A stretch of DNA of 64,000 nt from Mikania micrantha (Eukaryota > Streptophyta > Magnoliopsida > Asterales > Asteraceae), in contig CM018692.1 in assembly GCA_009363875.1 (NCBI GenBank), positions 93,896,137 through 93,960,136 of the forward strand, given 5' to 3'. The notes below the pieces were generated by a model, which ran no database searches, was not told the DNA's origin, and saw nothing but the letters and a program-made list of their open reading frames with translations. Position numbers and translations under genes: made by a program. Shown here one piece after another: positions 45,483-57,675 of the stretch; positions within the stretch are counted from its first letter, which is position 1, and the number at the start of each line of letters is the position of its first letter.

Positions 45483-45922
45483 GAGAATATATAATTTGAA
45501 AACCACTTCTTAGTGCGAAAACCTTGAAAACCATGTAAAAATCATGTAAAAAAACGTTTTTTTTTTGGAATTTTTTTTACAGGTTTGTAACACTATTGGG
45601 CACATTTTTATAAAAAAAATCAAAAAAGCGCCGACCATATATTTTTTAAAAAAATATTTTATAAAACCATGTAAAACATACATAACAAAACTAAAAAAAA
45701 TTCGTCAGATCTTACGAAGAGTTACGTATGTTTTACATGGTTTTATAAAATATTTTTTTTAAAAATATATGGTCGGCGCTTTTTTTATTTTTTTATAAAA
45801 ATGTGCCCAATAGTGTTACAAACCTGTAAAAAAAATTTCAAAAAAAAATACATTTTTTTTACATGATTTTTACATGGTTTTCAAGGTTTTCGCACTAAGA
45901 AGTGGTTTTCAAATTATCTATT

Positions 45923-45925
<3 letters not shown>
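45483..45925. mobile_element. Large palindromic MITE in a (TA)n tract
   Basis: Near-perfect inverted arms of about 200 bp meet around 45704. The outer ends are GAGAATATATAATTTG and, inverted, GGGAATAGATAATTTG. Matching inner words include AACCACTTCTTAGTGCGAAA, GTTTGTAACACTATTGGGCA, GCGCCGACCATATA and TTATAAAACCATG. The spacer is about 44 bp. (TA)n lies on both sides. The RNA would fold into one long hairpin, a possible small-RNA source. The ORF at 45565-45762 is inside an arm and is not a gene. Confidence 0.85.
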
Positions 45926-45929
<4 letters not shown>

Positions 45930-45959
<30 letters not shown>

Positions 45960-46961
45960 GTAACGCATAGTGCGTAGGTGTCTGATTCATATAATGACGT
46001 TTTGAAACTTTAGACTTGGACCAGAAGAAGTTTTTTTAACTTTGAAAATTAGAAAATAGAGATAAGGTTATTAAATTTGAGATATTTGCTTAAAGATTTG
46101 GGTTTTTATTAAATTTAAAAGATTTGTCTAGAGATTTGGGTTTTTGTTGGTTTAGGGTTTTGGTTTATGTTTTAGGGCTTAGGGTTTAGTTCGTGATGAG
46201 GATTTGATTTTGCTATGTAACTTATGCTTTTGTAAATGATATATAATACATATTCTCGAAAGTGTACTATGATAACCCGCCGCAGCGCGCGGGTGAATAA
46301 ACCTTATATATATTAAAATGCATGACAAATGAATAGTGAATATATTTATATTATATTCAGTGGTAAATTTAATATATATAGATATATGTATATATATATG
46401 TATATATATTAATAGTAATGCATAGAAAAATAAATAGTAATGCGTAGATGTCTGATCCATGTAGTGTTGTTTTGAAAATTTAGATTTGGATCGACAGAAA
46501 TTTTTTTAATTTTGAAAAGTAGTAAACAGAGATGAATGTATTAAATTTGAGATATTTTCCTAGAGATCTAGATTTTTATTAAATTTGAAAATTTTACTTA
46601 GAGATTTTGGTCTAGGTATAGGGTTTAAGTTTTTTTTTTTTTATAACCGTGTGAACCCACTTGCGTGGTAAACCCCCGACTCCCCCAGTACCCGACTAAC
46701 CGAGAGGAACAGGCAAGGCGCATCCGCAAGCAACCAGGCCGGTGACCTCCAAAAAAATTGCTTAAAGTGGGATTGAACTTGGGATCACTAGGTTGTCTCA
46801 TCCACTACACCACTTTCTTGGAGGTTAGGGTTTAGGGTTTAGTTTCTGAAGAAATATTTGATTTTGCTATGTAACTTATGTTTATGCAAATGATATATAA
46901 TACCCGTTCTCGAGAGTGTACTGTGATAACCCGCCGCAACGCTTGGGGGAAATAAACCTAG
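45930..46961 (+). mobile_element. Tandem Helitron copies
   Basis: Two successive 3' ends: GATAACCCGCCGCAGCGCGC...AATAAACCTTA (CTTA replacing CTAG near 46303) and GATAACCCGCCGCAACGCTT...AATAAACCTAGTT (CTAG 46958-46961). Each is preceded by GCTATGTAACTTATG. The second unit contains the SINE at 46630-46824. It is the same family as 3688-5174. Confidence 0.65.
46630..46824 (-). mobile_element. tRNA-derived SINE, minus orientation
   Basis: It starts with a T run (46630-46642, the complement of poly(A)) and ends with the complement of TAGTGGATGAGACAACC and AAGTTCAATCCC. These are A-box-like and B-box-like parts of a tRNA-derived head. It is the sister of 4830-5040, at the same place within the same Helitron family, so it was probably carried along when the Helitron multiplied. 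Confidence 0.65.
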
Positions 46962-48827
46962 TTAACAATAAATAAGCCGATCTTGACATGAAATTATAGT
47001 GGTGGCAATCGTTTTAGGATCATGGGTTGGATTGATGAATCCGAACATGATTCTTACATATGATCAGTTTAGTAGGAGGATTGAGTTGGTTTTATGTGGT
47101 AGTTTAAGCCGAAAGAGAAAAAAGGTCTAACACGACAATTTACGGCTTCATACCCTCCATAACAAAATGGATCGGAGGGGTGAAAATAAGAAATTCAACC
47201 CTACTTGTGACTGACTACACATTACACAGAGCATTCGAAGGTTTGTTTTTGGCGAGTTCAGATCACATGCGATCAAGGAGGGGCAGCAACGAGTTTAGCC
47301 TTTGGTGAGGATACGATTGGATCCAGAAAATAGAAGAACAACCCTACATGAAAGATCTGAGTCAAATTCAAAACCAAGGTTAGACGTCATGAGTTTATGG
47401 CAGCCACATCATCAACCTATCAAATGCATTAATCTTAATTTAAACACATTGAAAATTTAAAACTCAACCGCAACCCATCTAACAATTTTTTTTTTTAATT
47501 AGTCAAACTAGAAAACTGACCCGCGCGCTGCGACGGGGTGGCACGATTAAAATTCACGTGTTGCAACGTTTTGGTACAATTAAAGAAAAGTACTAAGGGC
47601 ATATTTGGGACTGCTTATTTAATTTTAAAAAAACTTTTTTATTAAAAGTGTTTATTAACTTATAACTTTTTAAAATGAAGTTTAAAAAAAGTGTTTGGAT
47701 TAGCTTTTGATATGTGAATAGACAATAAGTCAATAAGTTATTTAGATTAGCTTTTAAAGAAGGTTTTAAATTAGTTTTTAACATATTCTATTAAAAGTTA
47801 AAAAGTCATTTTAAAAGTTACAAATTATAACTTCTTAAAAACAACATTTTAACCTTACTCAAAAAGTTAAAACAAAAAATTCTTTTGACATTACCAAATA
47901 TTTTTTTAACTTACTGACTTCTTGATAAAACCAATAAGTTAATTTCAAATGAAATCTCAAACGTGAACTAAGTCGCGACTGATCGGTTATAAAGAGTGAA
48001 ACATAAATTTAAAACATTATTCTGCTCTATAAGTGATATTACATGATGCAGTGTGTTCACGAATTTCATTACACACGTTGCGTATTAGATGCATAAAGAG
48101 ATGTATTGGGTTACAATAACTCTGTTTTGGAAATTAAACCTTACATAAAAAAACAGTTATATAAAGATGAGATTTTATTTAGTTAGTTTCGGTCTTATTT
48201 TTCACGAACATCACGCCACCGTCATTCGATAAAACCCATTTAAAGGTTAAGTTTTATTTTTTAGTTAAGCTCCTTCCATTGATCGTAGATCTGAAGCAAA
48301 GCTCCACAAATCCGGTAAAAGTTCTAGTTGTTTCGTTGCTATTAGATGCAGATTCAAGTAACTCTTGTTACATTTTGTTAGGAAAAAAAGGACCAAAACA
48401 CAAAAAAAAAAAAAAAAAAAAAAAAAAAGTTAGCCGTGGTAGTCGAACCCACACTACTACGCATAACAAACATTAAAGAAAGTAAGATTACCGTTTAAGC
48501 TCTCCAGCAAAGTTTGATATATGTCAAATTAAACAATCAAAACCTATATGAATTTTGTTAAAGGACCAAAAAAAGAAAGTAAAACATCAACTGTTGGCCT
48601 AGAAATCAAACCCATGTTGATACAAACTCAACACCTAAGAAGACGCGCAAAAACCATCTCGACTGGACAACATATGTGTTCATTCGCCAAAGTCAACGTA
48701 TAAAACCTGATACGAAATATGTGTGTAACCAAAAAAAAAAAGACAAAACTATCAAATCACAGAAGAACGCGTGCGTAAGTCACCGACCTTTGGAATTAAG
48801 GATATATTAATGAGTTGATGACTTCTA
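46962..48827. other. No gene; Helitron-type end at 47508 and poly(A) tract
   Basis: On the minus strand, CACCCCGTCGCAGCGCGCGG followed by GTCAGTTTTCTAGTTTG gives a Helitron-type 3' end with CTAG at 47508-47511. A 27-bp A run lies at 48402-48428, beside a B-box-like patch (GGGTTCGACTACC on the minus strand). Short inverted AAAAGTTA/TAACTTTT words crowd 47620-47860. No supported ORF. Confidence 0.5.
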
Positions 48828-49138
48828 AGACTATCCACAACAGTGATCCAACTCAACCCAACCTTTTATTGAAAAATAATTTCTCTCTCTTCAACCTACA
48901 CAACCCAACCTAATTAAATTTATCACACACATTAACAACCCAACTCAATTCAAGTTTTATTAATATATTTATTATATAAATATGACTAATATTTGTTTGT
49001 AAAATATTAAAAAAATCAATTTATCTCAAACAAAATACTTATTATCATCTAAAAAAGATTAATTTATCTCAAACAAAATTTGTACCAGGATGTTTACAAA
49101 AAAATAAAATAAAAAATACTTAATAATTAGCTTTTCAT
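48828..49138. other. Left end of a PIF-type element?
   Basis: TAAGACTATCCACAACAGTGATCC at about 48826 resembles PIF/Harbinger left termini after a TAA, and CAACCCAACC words follow. No matching right end was found, so this may be a half element. No gene. Confidence 0.3.
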
Positions 49139-49372
49139 ATATCAACTTTTAAATTTCATTGTTAACTTTAATAATTATATAAGACATCCTTTATCTTCGT
49201 CTTTTGTAACAATTAAGTCATTTTCTACTAACTAAAGTTAACTTTTCTGCTAATTTTTTAAGATGGCTATTTTTTCAATCATAATAAAGGATGAACTGTG
49301 AAACTATGTACAAAGTTAAAGGACATTATTTTGTAGTTTACTAATTTTTTTAATTATTGTTATTTTCTTTTT

Positions 49373-49660
49373 GACTAAATTATGTAAATCATCCTTTATA
49401 TATACTTATTTTATAAATAACGTCCTTTGTTAGAAATAGCTACATAAATCATCCGTAAAAATAAAAATTTATAATAGATTTCATCTTTTTTTAATATAAA
49501 GGATGATTTATGTAATTTATTAAAAGATGATTTATGTAATTTTAAAAATAAAATCCATTATAAATTTTCATTTTAAAGATGTTTTCTAGTAACTATTTCC
49601 AATAAAAAAATATCATCCATTAAATAAGTGAATATAAAGGACGATTTATGTAGCTTACTC
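49373..49660. mobile_element. Foldback MITE (ATCATCCTTTATAT)
   Basis: Inverted arms: the left has GTAAATCATCCTTTATATATAC and the right, inverted, has CATAAATCGTCCTTTATATTC. Both then have ACTTATTT, AATAGCTAC-like and AAAATTTATAATAGATTT words. It has no counterpart in the other arm of the large inverted repeat, so it is a later insertion. Confidence 0.65.
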
Positions 49661-50202
49661 TTTCTCTGTTTTTTTTTCCACTTCCTTTTCTTTATTATTT
49701 AAGATTAGTTCTGTTTAATATTTCTTTCTTATAAATCTTTAATCTTAGTTGTTAGTTTATTTATTTCATAGTTAAAATTTTCTTTATATATTTTTGTTTA
49801 TTATATATTTAATTTTCTTGTTTAGTTTACTTACTATTTTTTATCTATTTATCATTATACTTATTATAAATTAATTTATCAATTTATTATAAAAAATTTT
49901 GCCTACAATTTGTTATTTATAAATGATAAAAATACGAAATTATTTTTTATCTTTCCGGTTGTTAACTAGTTGAGTAAATTTATTACCTTGAGAATTTTAT
50001 TCCAAATTTTTTGTTATATTTTAATTCATAAAAATTCACAAATTTTGATTCAACTCAAAAAATAATCATTTTTTAAGTAAAGAATAAAATATTCAAATTC
50101 TTGAGATAATAAAAATTTAATTTTTTTGCTGAAACATAATTGAAACTTTTTCCCTATGAATTTTGAAATAAAGTACATAAAATCCTTAAACATAATTATT
50201 AA

Positions 50203-50690
50203 CTAGGTTTATTCGACCCGTGTATTGCGACGGGTTATCACAACACTCCCGAAAATATGTATTATATATCATTTGCAGAAGCATAAGTTGCATAACAAAA
50301 TCAAATCCTTAACACGAACTCTATGCAAATTTTTCATAAAAATATAATTCATTCAAAATTCTCATAAATATGTTATAAAAATAATAGAAAAATTACTCAT
50401 AAAATATGTATTTTCGGCAACCAATCATTTAAATTAAAAGAAAAACTAAAATATCTAAACAAATCACTCAAAGTTAATGCTATCTATGTTTACTACTTTT
50501 CAAAGTTAAAAACTTCTAATCGTGTAAGTCTAAAATTTTAAAACGTCAATACATGGATCAGATATTTAAATAATATAATATAAAATATAATATAATAAGA
50601 ATTGTGTCCACTCACTATATAATAATAATATTCATACTATTTCTTTCTCATCACTTTTAATACTATATATAGTAATTAATACTATATACT
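50203..50690 (-). mobile_element. Helitron copy in the spacer, minus orientation
   Basis: The minus strand ends GATAACCCGTCGCAATACACGGG then TCGAATAAACCTAGTTA, with CTAG at 50203-50206. The body matches the 4.7-kb and 46.5-kb copies (AAAGTAGTAAACATAGAT, TTTAGATTT-like words). The right limit is approximate. Confidence 0.55.
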
Positions 50691-51327
50691 AATATTGTCC
50701 TATGGATCAATGAAAAAAACCCAAAAACTAATGAATTTTAAAAATATCGTAGTTATAAATATGATCCTTTCCCAAACTAATTCAAAATAAACATGTTTCA
50801 TAGTAAAAAAAAATTCAAAAAGTTTCAGTTACGTTTGAACAAAAAAAAATTGAATTTTTATATTACAAGAAATTTTGAAGCTTTTAATTTTTTTAATATA
50901 AAAATTGAAATTTTCTGAAAAATTGTGATTTTTAATGAATTAAAATATGACCAAAAATTTAGAATAAAATTCTCAAAACAATATCTTTAATCAACTAGTT
51001 AACAACCAAAATAATACAAAATAATTTCAATATATTTTATCATTTATAGATAATAAATCATAGGTGTATTTTTTTTATAATAAATTAATAAATTAATTTG
51101 CAAGAAGTATAATGGTAAATAGAAAAAAATAATAATAAATAATTAAACAAGCAAAAATATATTTAATAAACAAAAATAAAAATGAAATTTTTAGTTATAA
51201 AATAAATAAACCAAACTAATTTTAGCGGTTTATAAAGTAGAATAAATCATATATTAGTAAACAACAAAAAAAATATGACTTTTAACTTTGTACCTAGTTT
51301 CATATTTCTTCCTTGAATTAGTAGTAA

Positions 51328-51607
51328 GGCTATCTTTAATGGGTTAGCCGCTTGGGCGGCGGGTAAGAAAGGTCGGACGGCGTGAACGGGCACACCGCCC
51401 GTACCTCGACTGCCTGCATTTTGATCTCCCAGCGGCTCTCGCGACCTGTGTGGCCTCCTTTTCACCCATTGGTTGGTTTAAAAAAGTTGGGACCCATTTT
51501 GGGGTTTTAAGGTTTTTCAGTAGGGGTGATCACTATGAGGTTTTAAAATTTTAAGTGGGGTGATGACGTGACAGCAAATTTCAGTGAGGTGGGTACTAAA
51601 GATGGTC
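51328..51607. mobile_element. PIF/Harbinger (Tourist-like) MITE with TAA duplication
   Basis: Ends GGCTATCTTTAATGGG and, inverted, GACCATCTTTAGTACCC, flanked by TAA at 51325-51327 and 51608-51610. It is 280 bp, GC-rich in its left half (GGGCGGCGGG). The minus ORF at 51247-51465 is not a gene. It is absent from the other arm of the inverted repeat. Confidence 0.75.
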
Positions 51608-51790
51608 TAAGGAAAAAATAGTCATTTTAAAAAATTAACTATAAAGTTAACTTTATTTAGTGAAAAAAGACCTAATTGTTACAAAACAAAAATATAAAAA
51701 ATATCTGACGTAATTATTAAAGTTTAAGGATAAAAAATTGAAAGATGAGATAGGCATAAAAGACCTTTTATGTAATTTACTCTAATAAAT

Positions 51791-53157
51791 ACTAACAATT
51801 TGGTGTATTAATTATATAAAGCATACTTTTTATTGATCAGTTTAATCTAGATTAAACAGATTGATAGATAAACCCATTTGATTTCTCCTATAAGAGCTTT
51901 TGGCTTCGAGTCTTATGGCAACAATTGCTTCCAAATGAACAAGATGTTTTTCATTGTGGGTTTTCTTTTATATAGTGAGGTTAAATTGTCTGTTTGTCAA
52001 GTAATACTTGATTTAACGGTTAAAAAGAAAGATAAACCCAATTAACTGCACGGTTAACTTTTTTTTGAACGTTTTCAAGCTGAGCCATTGATTTAAGCCC
52101 AAACGGGCACACATCCAAAGGGCAGGCCTAGTTGTCACCCCTCCACCCATTAGATAAGCGGGAACCGGATAAATCCTTAAACTCTCTCCCCTGCTTTGGT
52201 TTGAACCCCTGACCACAATGAGGTACAACTTCTCCTCTTCATCGCAATATCACTAGGCTAGAAGCCCTCTGGTAATTACACGGTTAACTTAATTGAAATT
52301 TAATTAAACTAGCAAATCTAGAGTTTATAATTTTTATTTCCCAAGAACAAATACTTAAATCACCGAATGAAACCGACAAAAAAACCCATATTTTCCATGG
52401 ATGCTTCTCTTTGACAAGGCAGATTTTGACCAGTTTATACAAGACGATTCTCAATTTGAGTCGTTAAAACTTTTTTTTTTTTAAATGATTAAAATTGACA
52501 AACCCAAGATTATGAAATCAAACACTTTAACGGAAGCTATATATATATGTTTTGAAATATTCTAATAAACGAAGGATCATAAATAACGCGTTTATTGCAT
52601 CCTTTTTGGAGGTGACATGCATTCAAACAAGAAATACCAATTTCAAGCATAATAAGGTTGAAAACAAAAATCAAACCATGAGTGGCGTTTGATTTTGAAA
52701 AGTTTCAAAATGGTGAGAGATTAAATAGGGTTACTTATAGCATGAAAGTTTAAAATATTCGATTTTGTTCAGTAGCAAACTTGGGATTTTTCTTCTTCTT
52801 ATAAGGTTGCTTTTTATTTTTTCCCTGTACTTTTATTTCTACTAACTTAATGTTATAATTTGGACTGTGCTAGGGTCAATGGGCGAAGCAGGGTTGACGT
52901 ATAGGGTAATTACGTAATTAAACATGGTGATACTTTACAATTAAAAAAATCCCGACCCCTTTTGGAGCCAAACCCTGAACTTATTGTACAAAAATGATCC
53001 ATTATTTTCCCAATAACATATCAACTTCAATTTTAGTGTAATAAATTCTTTTTAATTATATTTATGGGGGTCATTTTAAAAAATTCGATGAGGTTAGAAG
53101 AAATTTCGTGATATATGTTTTATTAACGAGTTAGATTTAATGGGGTTTTGTGATCCC
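51791..53157. other. No gene; SINE-like patch at 52050-52262
   Basis: On the minus strand, 52262-52050 carries GGGGTTCAAACC (B-box-like, complement near 52198-52209) and a GC-richer body ending beside a T run (plus strand 52070-52077 is TTTTTTTG), consistent with a tRNA-related SINE. The rest is AT-rich with no supported ORF. Confidence 0.4.
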
Positions 53158-53902
53158 TAGTAGGGTTCAGTTTTCGAATCGGACTCGAAGAAATCGAAAT
53201 CCGATTCCATTTTGATTCGAAAACACCAAGTTGAAATTTGAATCAAAATCGAATCGAATTTTGAATTTCATATTTTAATTCGATTTGATTCAAAATTTGA
53301 ATTTAAATTATTTGTATATTTTTTATTTTATATATACAAGTAGTTTACTGTATTTAAAAACTAGGAATTTTAGTTAGATGGTTTAGTTTATAAAAATTGA
53401 AAGCCTATCACACAAATGTCAATCTAATTATAAAATACCCATAATTTCAACACTTTTAAATAACCTAAACCTAAATATCCACAACAAAAGCGTCTATCGT
53501 GAAGCTCAAATTTTTTTTTGTCCGCAAAGCTCGAAAAATTGATCATTTTGGTTGTTAATTTCTAATATTTTGATTACTTGTCACTTTATGTTTTTAGTAT
53601 GTTTCATTAGCATTATATATTGAACTTTAATCATTTTATTAGTTTGAATGATATCTTTAATATTACAACTTAAATGTTGGTTATTTGCTATTTAGATGTT
53701 TAAGGTTTTTGATTATTTGATATTTTAAATGTATTAAGATTTAAATATATAAAGATAGCAAGCATAATTTTTTTTAATTAAATTCAAATCAAACAAATTT
53801 GAATTCTAATCGAATTTGAATGCTCTTGAAAAACTCAAAATTCGAAATCATTTGATTCGAATTATTCGAGTTATTCAAAATTCTATTTGATAAACACCCC
53901 TA
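53158..53902. mobile_element. hAT-type MITE, 8-bp duplication GTGATCC(C/T)
   Basis: Left end TAGTAGGGTTCAG and right end, inverted, TAGGGGTGTTTATC. Flanks are GTGATCCC (53150-53157) and GTGATCCT (53903-53910), 7 of 8 matching. Subterminal regions are full of GAATCGAA/TTCGAATT words on both sides. 745 bp, no ORF. Confidence 0.8.
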
Positions 53903-54223
53903 GTGATCCTGAACCCATTCATATGGGTCCGCCCTTGTTTTTGCGTATGAATTGTACGAAGTTTGCGTATTTTATTTATCACACAAGTAGTGATTATTTT
54001 TGTATCGCAGACACAGAGTTATCATGCACAGATGAAATGATTACATAGATAAATTACGCGTCATAACTCCGTGTCTGTGTGATTTTATAATACAAGATCA
54101 ATTAATATTTGAGTGATAAAATCACACAAACTTCAATGATTCACACACACAAAAAAAAGTCGTATTTGAACCCGGACTCTACTTTTAGCTATATAAATTT
54201 ATGAACATACATATAATAACAAG
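53903..54223. other. No gene seen
   Basis: A short inverted pair occurs: GACACAGAGTTAT (54010 region) and ATAACTCCGTGTC (54062 region), flanked by AATTGTATGAAG-like sequence; possibly a small MITE. No ORF. Confidence 0.4.
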
Positions 54224-54800
54224 CACTACCAATTTTTTTTTGACGAAGAATTCGTAGGAATTTTGTCAGAAACATACATTAGCGATAAATTTCCTTCAAA
54301 AACTATTTGTAGGAAAAACCTCCTACGAAACTATTTTCCGACGTTATACCGATAACCATTCCTACGACTTAGCAACAAAACATTTTCGTCGATACTTTCC
54401 TACAAATTTCCTACAAAACTAATTTTAAAAATTTCCGAAAAACAGAGACAAGCTTCCCGCAATAATTTTTTTATTATTTATTAATAAGTAATTTTAGTAT
54501 TTATTAACTTATTTTCCGACAAACGTCCAACAACATTATTTTGTAATTATTTAATATATATACAATTTACCTTCAAAAAGCTAGTTTTTTGTTCTACTTA
54601 AATTTTAATAAATGCTGACAAATTTCCTACGAAAGTTATTTTTTATTTATTTTAAATGTTAAATATACCGACAAATTTCCTACAATTTTTTAATTGTTAT
54701 TTTGTTTATAATGTAATATATACCAACAAATTTCTTGCAAAAGTTAGTTTTAATTTTTATTTTAGTTCTTAACTATCGACAAAATTCCTACAACTCTAAA
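54224..54800 (+). mobile_element. CACTA-type terminus with subterminal repeats
   Basis: CACTACCAATTTTTTTTTGACG begins at 54224, close to the usual CACTACAAGAAAA terminus. For the next about 570 bp TTCCTACAAA, CCTACGAAA and TTCGTAGGAA words recur more than ten times in both orientations, typical of CACTA subterminal repeats. The opposite end is not found, so it is a fragment or the other end is decayed. Confidence 0.55.
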
Positions 54801-55309
54801 ATTTCAGAAAAAGGTTTTCAAATTAAATTTTAAAAATCCAATTTTTTTACAACAAAATCCCAAATAAATTCAATAATTCAATAAACATACTTTAATTTAT
54901 AACAATGCTTTGGACAAACGATAGTTTTTTTTTTATAAACCATTATCCATGCAAATTTATTTAGATATAAAACCGAAGGAAATCTTGAGATATGAGATAA
55001 TCCTCATTATTGCCTCCATTTGGTCTTCTCGAGGATGGTGCATGAATTGACTAACTACTCCACCGCATACGCAATGTCCGGTTGAGTGTGAGCCAAGTAA
55101 ATCAATTTTCCCCCTAACTTTGAAGTTTTTTTTTTCAAACGAGTATAGTTGGAAAAAATATTTATCAAATATATGTAGTTGAAAACTTATTTATCAAAAC
55201 ATATGTTTTTCTTTATTATTTTTTTTTCTTTTGAGATTAGTCTAAAGTAATGAAATAAAGAACATTCATTTTATTAAATAAGTTTTCAACTACACTTATT
55301 TATTATGTA
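54801..55309. other. No gene seen
   Basis: AT-rich DNA beside the copia relic. A short inverted pair, AGTTGAAAACTTATTT (55170 region) and AATAAGTTTTCAACTAC (55277 region), may be a small foldback. Confidence 0.4.
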
Positions 55310-56389
55310 TATTTTTAACTACGTTCTTTTGGAAAAAAAAAAAAAACTTGTAATCTTTGGTGCCTTTCTTTATTCGCTAGCTTGGCTCTTACGGTTATTT
55401 TCATTTTGTGATTGACAACCATGGGAGTATCATTTGATTTGCAATCCACCATACCAACTTTAGTTAATAATTCCAATATATATTTCCATTGGGAGATATA
55501 TGTCAATCTCTTTACCTAGAACCTCTATCCTTAGGAGATATTTCATTTCAAACTCTTTGAAGAGATTTTTTTCATTGGGATATAATTTCTTCCTCGTCAC
55601 CCTGTGTTGTATTCATGTGATTGACATATATTTACATATCTTATAAGACAAGTGACCAATTTTCCTCTCATTTTGTAGTACAAGGTATGATTCCCATTAC
55701 TATGTTTGTATCCATACCACTTCATTGCCATTGCAAACTTCCCAAATCATGTACATGGAGATTGTTTGAGCCCATATAATGCCCTTTTTATTTTACATAC
55801 CTCATTTTCTTGAAAATTATCCAAGAACCTTGGAGGGGCTTCAATAAACACCTCTTCTTTGAAGTCTCAATGTAAGAAAGCATTTTTTTACATCAATTTG
55901 ATGAAGGCCAATCTTTCTTTGTTGCTATTAAAAACTCTACTTTAATAGTGTTAATGCAACCAGGGAAAAAGTCTTAGAATAGTCAATACCATATGTTTGT
56001 TCATATCCTTTGGAAAACAATTGTTTCTTGTGTTGCTCGATGGTGCCATCAGATTTACACTTAATATTAAGTATCCATCTGCAGTTGACTGGTTTCTTTT
56101 GCGGTGTAACATGCCATTCTTCTTCAAAGCTTTCAATTTCTGCATTCATTGCCCCTTGCCATTCAAACGTTTTCTTAACATCTCGGGCTATGTTTGGAAT
56201 TTGTTTAAGAACCAATCGAGGGATTAACTGACTTTTGTCACCTTGAATACTAGATTGGTGATCGAAAACATAATCAAATTCTAATAAATCATTGTCCATG
56301 GACATGGACTCGACGAGTAGTAGGATTGTAGCACCTATAGGCTCTTTGGTGGATACTATATATACCCAACACAGACACCTTTTGGGCAC
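55310..56389 (-). pseudogene. Ty1/copia reverse-transcriptase relic
   Basis: The minus strand from 56389 reads a copia RT start: AMNAEIESFEEEWHVTPQ, then KPVNCRWILNIKCKSDGTIE, QHKKQLFSKGYEQTYGIDYS and KTFSLVA, with frame loss after 55937. Farther along (55506-55310) YISQWKYILELLTKVGMVDC and SNDTPMVVNHK match the later RT region. The catalytic YVDD part in between is degraded, and there is no integrase, LTR or PBS. It is a dead internal fragment. Confidence 0.8.
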
Positions 56390-57675
56390 ACGGACTAAGT
56401 TTGTTTACACAATTTTGGTGTTACACCTCAACCAATGATATAATATATCAAAGCGTGATTGTGATTTTTAATAGCTCATGATGCTAATATTAAAGTTTAA
56501 AAATTAAACATCAGTATTAAAGAATTCTTCAAACAACTAAACATCTAAACATAAAATTCAAATCCAACATTACATAGTAGAAATTGTCATAACATAACAT
56601 AAATTGTTTTAACTAGGTCCAATAATATCTAATGATTTTCATGTACTTCAATCAACCTTACATATGATTTCTATTTGAATAATGTAATAAAAAATACATA
56701 TTTAATAATTTAAATGAATATTTTTATATAACTTTCTAGAATATTTAACTTACATTTATTTATTTAAAATTACATTGTCCTTTATCGGTAAAACAAAGGG
56801 TCAGTTACATATATCCCCTTACGAAAACCATTTATTACATATTTACCCAATTATAAAACTAAATTAAATATTTCCCCTTTTTAAACCAAATATATTACAT
56901 ATTTATCCATTTCATTAAAAAACAAACTATGTATTTTCTATTTTACCCTTAATGAACTAACTAAAAATAATTTACATATTTCTCCTTAGTAAAGGTTAAT
57001 CTTGGAACATGGGGATATTTTTAATTTTAATTTAGCATTGGGTATATATGTAATTTTGATGTTTAATAAGATGATATATGATATTATCCCTAAAAATAAT
57101 GTGGCAAAAGATTATAGATTTGAAATAACATATGTTACGAAAATAAATAATATTTTAAAATAATCATATGAAGTTATTCTTGTAAATATTTGTATGGAGT
57201 TTGTATTATTTATATAACGTAGCTAAAACAATTTTAAGAGTTTTATTTGAATAAATTAGCTTTACAAAATATAATTATTTTTTATTTAAATAATTTCATA
57301 TTATTTTAAAATAATTTTTCTGAATTTATTTAAAATTTATATATACATTTCTTGAATTATTAAATTACTTAAAATATAATATTATTTTGATGATAAATTA
57401 TATTATGTCAACTTGTTTTATAAACCTTTTAGAATACAGTAAAATAACCATTGAAATGCTCTCAGAATATATATATAATTTATGAGGAATTTTTAAAATT
57501 TTTATGATTTAAAGTTCAATTTATAAACAATATAATTAATAAAATAATTTTATCTTTGCTGAAAAATTCCAAAATAAATTTCAGAATGTTAAAATCATAT
57601 TTTTAAAATTTTAGGAATTTTTTTAGAATTTATGGAATTAATTCAACGGTTAAGTAAAAAGGAAATAAAAAGAAA
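56390..57675. other. No gene; candidate foldback MITE at 56811-57057
   Basis: AT-rich. TTACATATATCCCC near 56813 and its inverse GGGTATATATGTAA near 57040 bracket repeated TTACATATTTACCC-type words, suggesting a MITE. Otherwise blank. Confidence 0.4.

Larger units (their letters stand above)
49139..51790. repeat. Large inverted repeat (~0.7-kb arms) with MITEs in both arms
   Basis: The left arm 49139-50165 and right arm 50810-51790 are reverse complements with moderate divergence. Examples: TTGTAACAATTAAGTC (left) and TTGTAACAATTAGGTC (right, inverted); GGTTGTTAACTAGTTGA on both; GAGAATTTTATTC on both. The left arm is interrupted by a foldback MITE (49373-49660) and the right by a PIF-type MITE (51328-51607). 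Removing these, the arms are about 735 and 700 bp. The spacer is mostly a minus Helitron (50203-about 50690). This could be a foldback element or a MULE with long terminal inverted repeats. No coding sequence is inside. Confidence 0.75.
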
